Shown: positions 12,528 to 20,143 of the stretch, piece after piece
Layout: the number at the start of each line of letters is the position of its first letter
How positions within the stretch are numbered: position 1 is the stretch's first letter
Assembly: GCA_947579665.1 (NCBI GenBank)
Contig: OX388344.1
Coordinates: forward strand, 14,378,346-14,442,345
DNA length: 64,000 nt
Direction of reading: 5' to 3'
From: Sympetrum striolatum
Lineage: Eukaryota > Arthropoda > Insecta > Odonata > Libellulidae
Made by a program: the position numbers and the translations under genes
The notes under the pieces: model-generated
The model's database searches: none
The model's input: the letters and a program-made list of their open reading frames with translations, nothing else
What the model was told of the DNA's origin: nothing

Positions 12528-13440
12528 ACGAGTAAAATGTTGCTTGCATACTGCAAGCAGATCGACAACACTAATTTCATATCGGCATCATATCGGGACG
12601 GACATCAAAAGAAAGAAAAATTTCAAAATATTCGTAGAATTCGCTTCAATTTAATCGCCTCGCAGCGAACCCCGGTCTTCCTGGTGTACTTACTATGCAG
12701 CAAAATAGAAGATTACCATATCAAACTATGTGTGAAAATTCAAACTAAACTATTAGGTGCAACTACCTCAAACGACGTCCTACTATTCACATACACTCCT
12801 TATTTGAGAAATTATAATGTGCTCTGGCATCGAACCCAGGAACAGCATGGTCTTATCTATTTTTTTTCTTAAACAAAGTGTTAATATACATCTTCCATCT
12901 AAGCAAGAGCTCCCTTACATATCGATAAATGCATAAAAAAAATTATGAAAAGATACCCCATAGTATTATGTATGGGGGATATTTTTACCGCCCGGCATCG
13001 AACCCGGGTCTTTAAGGCAATACTTTCTATGCAGCACAACAGAAAAACACCATCTCTAACCGCGTATGCAAATTCAAGCAGAAATATTGGTTGCAACTGC
13101 CTCAAATGACGACCTCCTTTTCCTTTATATTTCTTATGAGAGAAACGTTATTGTGCTCTGGCTTCGAACCCAGGAACAGTACGGTCTTATGAAAATTTTT
13201 TTCTAAAACTTATTCCTACCATACATCTTCCAGCCAAGCACGAACATCCTATCATTTCGATAAGTGCATCTAAAAAAATAATGAAAAACGGCTCCCATGT
13301 ATTTTAAAGGGCAGATCTTTGCATCGTCCTAGCATCGAACCCAGGATAACTTTTGTAAAAGTCATTGATGTTTTCGAAAGTCCAAGACCATAAATATTGG
13401 GTTTTACTTCTCTACCTATCCGGAAAGAATTTTTTTTTAA
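12528..13440 (+). repeat. Satellite monomer, type B, 3'-truncated
   Basis: Cores near 12666, 12831, 12997, 13164 and 13337; the sixth sub-repeat and the spacer are missing. This is the right edge of the array. Positions 13441-13510 are unique AT-rich sequence before the piggyBac element. Confidence 0.9.
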
Positions 13441-13510
13441 TATATGAATTCGCCTGAATTCCTTTTTTTCCATTAAATATTCAAATTTGAAGTCTTGTAA
13501 AATGTAAAGT

Positions 13511-13981
13511 AGAAATTGCACAAAAAAACAAGTGACATCAAAGTTTAGTATGTTCTATTGCGCGTGTAACCATATAAGCTAATCATTTCTGTTTTTATAA
13601 CATTTGGTATTTATCATAGATGGAACGGAAAAGTGCCCATTTTTACGAGCTGTTTCACGGAGTGCTCTTTTTGAACGTTTGTTCCTCAAAAACTATTTCT
13701 TCAATCACAAAGATATTTTGATAGAATATTAATACGCTTATTGGTAATTAAAATACGAAGTTTCAGAATATTTGTATGAAACGATAAAAAGTTGTTGTCG
13801 ATTTTGTAAAACAACTTTTTCTTGGAAGTGGATAGTCGTAGAAATACAAAATTGGCTTCGTTAGAAAGATTTCGAAATGAGTTTTCACGGTTAATAATTA
13901 TTTTTCACTACAAGTTAGCGGATTTTTTTATACGAATTTATATTTAACGCCGGGATTCGCAGTTGTGCAGCAGTGTTGCCG
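13511..13981 (+). repeat. Left terminal inverted repeat of decayed piggyBac
   Basis: Matches the reverse complement of 15719-16182. It includes an ACAAGTGACATCAA segment near the outer end and GCAGTGTTGCCG at the inner end. Confidence 0.85.
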
Positions 13982-14971
13982 AATTATTGGTCTTGCATCT
14001 CGAGCTTTTGAACACTCCGCCCCTCTTAGAGGATTCTTTCTATCGCCATGGACTGCGAAGCTACGCCTAATCATATCAATTACGTTTCGTATTTTTCCTT
14101 ATTATCTTATCTTATTGATCATCTTTCTTACCCTTATTTTTCGTAGAAACTGAACATCTGTGCTTCAGTGCTACTCCTGGCATTCTTCTGGTCGATACAT
14201 TACCGAGTGAGCCGAACGCTTCACAGGTTTATGTAGAATACATAAAACATAGTGTCACTTTCTTTTTTCTTAGAATTTTTTCGTGCAAAGGCTATTTGAA
14301 GAACAATAATTAATTTCCACTAAAGAGTATTTATTTGCTCCTATGTCCCAAAGAAGGGGAAAGCAGTTATTTTAATTTCAACGATGCATTCTGATATAAA
14401 TATTTGTGAAAGTGGTAAGAAGAAGCCCCACATAATTTTGTATTACAATAAGTTTAAATCTGGAGGTGATACAATGGACAAGATGATTACTAGGTATACA
14501 ACAAAACGCCGCACTTTGAGATGGCCGCTAGCTATGTTTTTCAATATAATCGACGTAGCTACTTTTGCATCCTATCGGATATACTATGAAAACAACGAAA
14601 TGCTGACGTCAAAAACCAACCAACGACGTAGATTTATGCGAAAATTAAGTGAAGAACTAGCGAAGCCAGTAATTTAGCAAAGATCACAAAATTTGCAAGT
14701 TATGCGCAATATTACAACAAAGATAGCGATTGAAAGTGTTATCGGGCAGCCAATTATTGCGGAGGATTCTACTCTTAGTGCATCTACATCGGACAGCTCC
14801 GGGAGAAAGAAGATCACTGGGAGCTGTCACCTGTGCTTTAACCTCCTCAGTCCCAACAGTTGAGTGAACAATTTTATTTATTTTTTTTTCGATTATTGAG
14901 TAGTTGTTGGTTTAAATTATGCAAAATATTGCAAAATAAAATTATGAATAATCCCATTTACATTTTACAGC

Positions 14972-14991
14972 ATGTAGCATATATGCTACAT
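14972..14991. repeat. 20-bp perfect palindrome, copy 1
   Basis: ATGTAGCATATATGCTACAT, followed by CAGGACT. A second copy in the same context lies 353 bp on. Confidence 0.9.
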
Positions 14992-15324
14992 CAGGACTCA
15001 AGCAGGACATTTATTTGCGTATGTACGATCTTAGGTCAATAATAGGTAGGTTTTTAAGAGGAAAATAACAAAGAGGTACAAAATACTTTGTAATTATTAA
15101 TATATTTTTTGTATTTATTATAATAATCACAATAATTAAAATCCATTCTTCTTGCCATGGCGAGATGTAAAAACACGTGTCTCTTATAATTAGTGCTGAT
15201 ACCTGTCAATTGCAGCGTGGAAAAAAATGAGGCAAAATCACGAAACGCACACTGTAGAGCAGATAATACACCCGGTCACCTCGCGCTACAAACGATGATA
15301 GCGCCAGAAATAAATAAAGACCGC

Positions 15325-15344
15325 ATGTAGCATATATGCTACAT
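15325..15344. repeat. 20-bp perfect palindrome, copy 2
   Basis: Same palindrome as at 14972, next to the right end of the nested MITE. It could be a transposase-binding or fold-back site. Confidence 0.9.
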
Positions 15345-15718
15345 CAGGACTGAGGAGGATAAGCAATTGATTAGAAGGAGAAGAAAAACTAGAAAAGTGT
15401 GCGAAAACCTGTCTGTAATGAACATTCGAAAACGTATGTCAAATGTAACGATTGTTGTGAATAAAAATTCTCCGTGAAAATTATCATTGATGCACTTATT
15501 ATGCAGCATATATTGCCTTATAGAAGCTAACGAAAAACTACCACACAGTCAGTACAGCAATATTACTAAAGCTCAACTGAAGGCGCTTGGGTGAATTTGA
15601 GGTGTTAGTACTTTAATTTTGATTTTTTCAGATAAAACGATGTTATCGCAGCTGAAAAATAAGACAAAGAAAGAGCAGGGCGAGATAGGGAGGTTAGGAA
15701 CTCCCGAAGACATCAACA

Positions 15719-16182
15719 CGGCAACACTGCTCAAAAGTTTCAAATCTCGGCGTTAAATATTAATTCGTATAAAAAAACTTGTAGTGAAAAATAATTATTT
15801 ACCGTGAAAACTCATTTCGAAATCTTTCTAACGAACCCAATTTTGTATTTCTACGGCTATGCATTTCCGAGAAAAAGTTGTTTCACAAAATCGACAACAA
15901 CTTTTTATCGTTTCATACAAATATTCTGAAACTTCGTATTTTAATTACAAATAAGCGTATTAATATTCTATCAAAATATCTTTGTGATTGAAGTAATAGC
16001 GTTTGAGGAAGAAACGTTTAAAAAGAGCACTCCGTGAAACAGCTCGTAAAAATGGGCACTTTTCCGTTCCATCTATGATAAATACCAAATGTTATAAAAA
16101 CAGAAATGATTGGCTTATATGGTTACACGCGCAATAGAACGTACTAAACGTTGATGTCACTTGTTTTTTTGTGCAATTTCTA
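15719..16182 (-). repeat. Right terminal inverted repeat of decayed piggyBac
   Basis: The inverse of 13511-13981, with only scattered base changes. It is followed directly by TTAA. Confidence 0.85.
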
Positions 16183-16435
16183 CTTAAACTTCTATATGAC
16201 TCCAAAGTTGAGCCTCCGTAACAAAAAAGCCGATATTTCGCGTGACTGAGGCTGGCCGTTTTACGGAAGTAAGAAACATACCTTTCTATTTTTATTCATA
16301 GTAAAAGTTCTAACCGTTCAATTGATATAGAAATTGCTTTAATATCTTCAGAAAATGTCTATTTATTGAATAAATTTTTCAAGGAACGAATTCCAACGCA
16401 TATTTGTCAGAAAATGAGAAGGAAATTTCAGGTGG

Positions 16436-16658
16436 GTACCCGGGTAACCCGGGTGCCCCCAAGACGTATGTGAACTTTTAATGCTTTTATTTAACCTTTA
16501 AATATAGTTAACGTATTTATAATGGTAGTGTTTACTAGGGATTCAGATAGATAACGACGATCTGAAGCAACAAAGCGATATCTTTCTTTATAATCAACCT
16601 ACAAGCAAAAATATACCTTAGTGGGTACCCGGGTACCCGGGTGCCTACACAAGGGTTA
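16436..16658. mobile_element. piggyBac-like end with GGGTACCCGGGT motifs
   Basis: Two direct copies of a GC-rich palindromic block (GGGTACCCGGGT followed by ACCCGGGTGCC) lie ~186 bp apart at ~16436 and ~16622. The right one leads into AAGGGTTAA; read inversely this is TTAACCCTT, a typical piggyBac terminus at TTAA (16655-16658). I found no matching left end, so this is a truncated or solo element. Confidence 0.5.
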
Positions 16659-16659
16659 A

Positions 16660-17730
16660 ATTACTTAGAACTTCGAAATAAATTCTAATACACTTCGGAG
16701 TTGATTGGTGGATCAGTAAATAGCTAAAAATACGAGAGGAGTAACTTTTGAGAAATAATGTTTCGAGAATTTTACCAAAAGGACGTCTACCGCTGGCCAT
16801 TTACTACAGTATTTACTGGAAGCCATTACTTTGAAACAATAAGGAATCCATGGATCCTATTTTAAGGACAGTGGTTTCATCAAGTGATTTATGATTATTT
16901 TCTTTCAATCCACATCAGATAAACAGTGAGATCTCGTAAGTTATAGGCTGAAGAACATACAAAATATCAAATCTGATGCTCTGCAGTCCCACTTTATGAG
17001 AGATTTAATTCTTCGAGTCATTCTTTTAATTGCGAGCTAAAAAGTATACATATATCAGAGAAGGATAGCGGACATATTATTTTAGATAACATCAAAATGA
17101 ATCAAGCAAATTGCAACTCAAATCCTCTTCTCCCAACGAGAAAGTTTTTCCTTTCCATTCCCCTTTGGCAACGGAAGGAAATCTTGCCCTTCTCCCCCAC
17201 CTATTTCGTTTTGTCCTGTTTAACAGTTTTCCAGGAATTCTACCCTTTCACCTGCAGGTCACACTTTTGTTCCCTCTTATTCTTTCTTCTTTTTCCAGGC
17301 ACACGCCATATGGAGGATCGCGTATTTATGTGAATGTTGAAGATGGTGCTAGTAAGCGTCGAAGCTAATTGTGTAAATTTTCTACGGTGTTGTTATAAGG
17401 ATAATTTAATTTTACAAAGTCATGGAATACACAGTCTATAGGAGTCATGAGAGTAACGGGATACAGTAATCTAGAAAAAAATATTCCTTATTTAAATCAA
17501 TCGGATGAGCTTTAACTGTGAGGAACTTCATAGGTAACTAAACATAAGGAAATAAACAACTTCGTCAAAGTTACACGACTTTTTGTGTGGAAGTTGTGGA
17601 ACTTATATTTCCCTGAGTTTATTCCTTAGTTATTTCTCTTGATAATAGAACGCTTTTCAATTGGGAAAGTTAAACGAAAGGTTTGTAAAAGCAATCAAAT
17701 TATAGTAATCCACCGAATTATGCACATATC
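16660..17730. other. No recognised gene
   Basis: AT-rich sequence. Open frames at 17097-17368 overlap in two phases, lack recognisable domains and are probably chance. Confidence 0.6.
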
Positions 17731-17970
17731 TTATATATAAAAATTGCGCCTGCGTGTGTCTGTGGCCGCAAAACTCAAAAACCACTCGGTCGATTGCCTT
17801 GAAATTTTTACAGAACGTTGCATTCAAATATATTTACGAAATATGAAATACGAAAGTGTATCTATTATAAAAATGGTGACACTTCGTCCTTGCTTCGATC
17901 CCAGACGAGTCAAAGCATTTCCGTAAGAAATGCACGTAAAGTTCATTTTTATCGCAGCAGGCTTTATTTC
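17731..17970 (+). repeat. Dispersed repeat carrying one stray B-box sub-repeat
   Basis: It starts TATATAAAAATTGCGCCTG and continues with AAAACTCAAAAACCACTCGG. This resembles a kind of dispersed repeat common in insect genomes that I cannot name with certainty. At ~17887-17935 a GCTTCGATCCC core is followed by TTTCCGTAAGAAATGCA, the same order as in the type A satellite sub-repeat, which has CTCCGTAAGAAATGCATTG. Confidence 0.6.
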
Positions 17971-18711
17971 TTTTGCAAAATTAAATTAAAAACAATGGTC
18001 ACATGACATTGAGGCAAGAACCAATAGCAAAGAAAATGAATAAAAAACCTTATTCTGGTCGTATATTATTATTGTTTTCGAATTGAATTTTCGAGATTTT
18101 ACACGAAATACACGAAAATCTTCGTAAATTTTGTGAGTATAAACAACCGGTCCCCCTGACGAAAAATGCCGTAGTTGAGTCCAAGATCCTGCGTTTTGGC
18201 CTATTTGAAATTAAGAAGAAGAGAAAAGTTGCTGGTTTTGTTCACATTGATGAGCATAATCAATATTTGAAAGTGATTTAAATGATCAATTTTCGAAAAA
18301 CGAAATGTGAGTTAATTTGATGCCGAATGTTGTATTCAGTTAAATTCATTTGTATTGTTTTGGAAATGTGTTATCGAAAAGCAAAGTGAGAGTTACTTTG
18401 ATTGCTGCATTCAATTCAATTAATTTCTTTAGTTATTTTCCAGTTGATCATCGTCAAATACAACAGTACGCGTTAACACATCAAATGCTGTGGCAGATAA
18501 TGGATACTAATAAATGATATTTATATAAATAACGAAAATTCTCCATCCAAACGCGAGAGCAGAGCTAGCGTAACGGACTATGTCCTTTCTTTTCTCTCCC
18601 TCTCTTCTCGAGAGAAACGCTCGCCGGCCCGAAATTTGGACTTAGTTTTTCTTGGTGGGTCAGGGGTGGTAACTTTTTTTTGCTGTTAGCTGTACAAACA
18701 GTGAGCTCGAT
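17971..18711. other. No recognised gene
   Basis: AT-rich DNA with a short pyrimidine-rich CpG-containing patch at ~18550-18640. Nothing further identified. Confidence 0.5.
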
Positions 18712-19335
18712 AAGGAATATCGAAGGTAACATTACCTGTGATTCGAAGAGGAAAGCGAACATTCTAAACGAATTTTACCACAGCGTATTCACGTCAGATT
18801 TTAACATAGAAATCCTCCCTAAGGTTAATATACTGGATTCCATGCCAAATATAAGTTTGACGACAGATGGTATAGTTAAAATCTTACGCAAATTTGAGCC
18901 CAATAAGTCGACAGGGCCAGAAGGCATTCCGGCAAGAGTGCTTAAAGAACTGGCAGAAAGCGTCGCCCCTTATCTCAAAATTATATTTTTAAAATCTATA
19001 AATGAAGGTAGGGTCCCATCCGATTGGAAATTAGCTAATATTACTCCTGTTTACAAAAGCGGATTAAAGGAGGACACAGGAAATTATAGACCCATATCAT
19101 TAACTTCGCTTTCCGAAGGTAATGGAACATATCGTCGTAAGCTCACTCATGGGATTTTTTTAGATAGATATCAATTCCTCGACGTGAACCAGCATGATTT
19201 TCGAAAGTCTAGATCACGTGAAACCCAATTTGCTCTATTTGTACACGATATCTTAAAGTCTGCCGAGAGTAAAAAGGAAGTGGACGCTATTTTCCTCGAT
19301 TTCAAAAAAGCATTCGATAGAGGAGATTGCGGATG
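18712..19335 (+). pseudogene. LINE reverse transcriptase, N-terminal half
   Basis: It encodes the fingers/palm segments NKSTGPEGIPARVLKE, ANITPVYKSG, NYRPISLTS and palm motif A (DAIFLDFKKAFD), in the family's order. Directly after KKAFDR the sequence jumps to EEIADDSVIF in another frame: the catalytic ADD motif normally ~100 residues downstream. The segment between motifs A and C (QHGFR is present upstream in altered form, VPQGSVLGP is absent) has therefore been deleted. The frame continues recognisably to about 19590 and then acquires stops. No function is expected. Confidence 0.85.
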
Positions 19336-20143
19336 ACTCGGTTATATTTAGGGAAATAACAAACGAGGAAGACCGGACATCTCTCTCAAACGATTTAGTC
19401 CTCATCCAAAGGTGGTGCAAAAAATGGGAATTAGATATTAACGTGGGTAAATGCTCCGTAGTTAATTTCTTCGAAAAGAAAATATTGCGTTCAAATCACC
19501 CATACAAAATTAATGGAATTAATCTAAAAGTAGTATATTCAGTTGAATATCTCGGAATCAACATTACTAATAACTTAAATTGGAGCACGCATAATTGAAA
19601 AATCTGAGGCAAAGCAAGTAAAAGGCTTGGCTTATTAAGCGTATTGTCGGTAAATGCGATGAAAATGTGAGAGAGCGATGTTATTTTACCTTGGTCAGAC
19701 CCCAAATGGAATATGCGGCAAGTATATGGGATTCGGCGGATGAAACTTGTACGTGCGAACTCGAGAAAGTGCAGCGTAAAGCGGTTCGTTTTGTTAAGGA
19801 ATGCTACGATAAAAAAGCACAAAAATGCTCTCAGACGTAGGTTGGGAATCCTTGAAAGAAAGGAGATTGGAAGCTAGGCTGCGTTTGCTTAATAAATTCA
19901 GGGAAACTACATTTTCGGAAGATACAATCGGTATCATGCAACCCCCCTGCTACCTTGGTTGATCCGATAATGACCGTAAGTTAAGAGGAATAGATGCTAG
20001 GACGAATCGTTTAAAAAATCATTCTTTCCGCGAACGATACGCGACAATAACCGAATAAGGAAGTAGTTTAGATACAAACAGGTGTTTACACCCGCTGCCA
20101 CACGCCAAAAGGCGGCTTGTAGGGTATTAATGTAGATGTAGAT
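18712..20143 (+). mobile_element. Non-LTR retrotransposon (Jockey/CR1-like), 5'-truncated, internally deleted
   Basis: A reverse transcriptase remnant is followed by a degenerate C-terminal region and a 3' end reading GGCGGCTTGTAGGGTATTAA, then repeated TGTAGA units typical of a LINE tail. Similar 3' ends lie at 28608-28668 and 39236-39385, so the family has several copies here. Multiple stops in the second half show it is dead. Confidence 0.85.

Larger units (their letters stand above)
135..13345. promoter_or_regulatory. ~70 RNA polymerase III B-box-like sites (GGTTCGANNCC)
   Basis: The six sub-repeat classes contain, read on the minus strand of a plus monomer, GGTTCGATGCC, GGTTCGAATCC, GGTTCGACACC, GGTTCGATCCC, GGTTCGATGCT and GGTTCGATTCC. 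Five of these fit the TFIIIC B-box consensus GGTTCGANNCC exactly and one differs at the last base. Many can form a T-arm-like hairpin, for example CCCGG/CCGGG or CCTGG/CCAGG around GTTCGANN. T-runs that could end polymerase III transcripts lie 25-70 bp downstream. I see no convincing A box, so activity as promoters is inference; extra-TFIIIC sites are an alternative. Confidence 0.45.
1..13440. repeat. Nested satellite array with B-box-like sub-repeats
   Basis: The whole stretch consists of ~1.12-1.17-kb monomers. Successive plus-strand monomers start at 5636, 6759, 7921, 9060, 10230, 11374 and 12528. Each starts with a conserved GAGTAAAATGTWGC block and the hairpin GCTTGCATACTGCAAGC. Inside are about six diverged sub-repeats of ~147-178 bp; each holds TCGAACC in a GGNNTCGAACC context, the reverse complement of GGTTCGANNCC. 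In several sub-repeats AATGCATT and TTCCCGG blocks recur at similar offsets, which argues for common descent. Type A and type B monomers differ in their second to fourth sub-repeats. Orientation changes at ~2085, ~4400, ~5031 and ~5610. No convincing protein is encoded; the small open frames run through the repeats in arbitrary phase. Confidence 0.95.
14842..15358 (+). mobile_element. piggyBac-type MITE nested in the transposase remnant
   Basis: The ends are CCTCCTCAGTCC and its inverse GGACTGAGGAGG. The left flank is TTAA (14838-14841); the right flank is ATAA (15359-15362), one base off. Removing it rejoins CHLC to the rest of the Cys-rich tail in frame, which independently confirms the boundaries. 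There is no coding capacity. Two copies of the palindrome ATGTAGCATATATGCTACAT lie inside. Confidence 0.85.
14318..15464 (+). pseudogene. piggyBac transposase C-terminal remnant, interrupted
   Basis: A readable frame starts just upstream of 14342 with YVPKKGKAVILIST and runs through the family signature YNKFKSGGDTMDKM, which holds the third catalytic Asp. RRTLRWPLAMFFNIIDVA follows. After a TAG at 14675 the same frame continues to CHLC, the first half of the C-terminal zinc-binding domain. There a MITE (14842-15358) interrupts it. Beyond the insertion RRRRKTRKVCEN resumes, then after a frameshift NEHSKTYVKCNDCCE and a stop at 15462. The first ~400 residues, including the first two catalytic Asp residues, are missing, so the copy cannot be active. 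Confidence 0.88.
13511..16182 (+). mobile_element. Decayed piggyBac-family element with ~465-bp terminal inverted repeats
   Basis: The left end begins GTAGAAATTGCAC and the right end closes with the inverse, GTGCAATTTCTAC. The arms match with few differences for ~465 bp (13511-13981 and 15719-16182). The right end abuts TTAA (16183-16186). The left abuts TAAA, a likely decayed TTAA duplication. Inside lies a piggyBac transposase remnant, itself interrupted by a smaller MITE. The element sits ~70 bp from the edge of the satellite array. TIRs this long are unusual for piggyBac, whose known TIRs are usually short. Confidence 0.85.

Noticed and set aside
1..13440. Many 60-110-codon open frames in the satellite array, some repeated, such as 2898-3086, 9216-9404 and 12537-12872
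   Set aside because: They recur only because the DNA recurs, start at arbitrary points, cross the AT-rich spacers and hairpins and match no protein family. Equal frames occur on the other strand.
1..13440. A tandem array of tRNA genes
   Set aside because: Only the T-arm/B-box part recurs. There is no acceptor stem, D-arm, anticodon arm or A box at the right distance.
1..13440. CRISPR array
   Set aside because: Repeats are long, diverged and partly inverted, with no uniform spacers, and the genome is eukaryotic.
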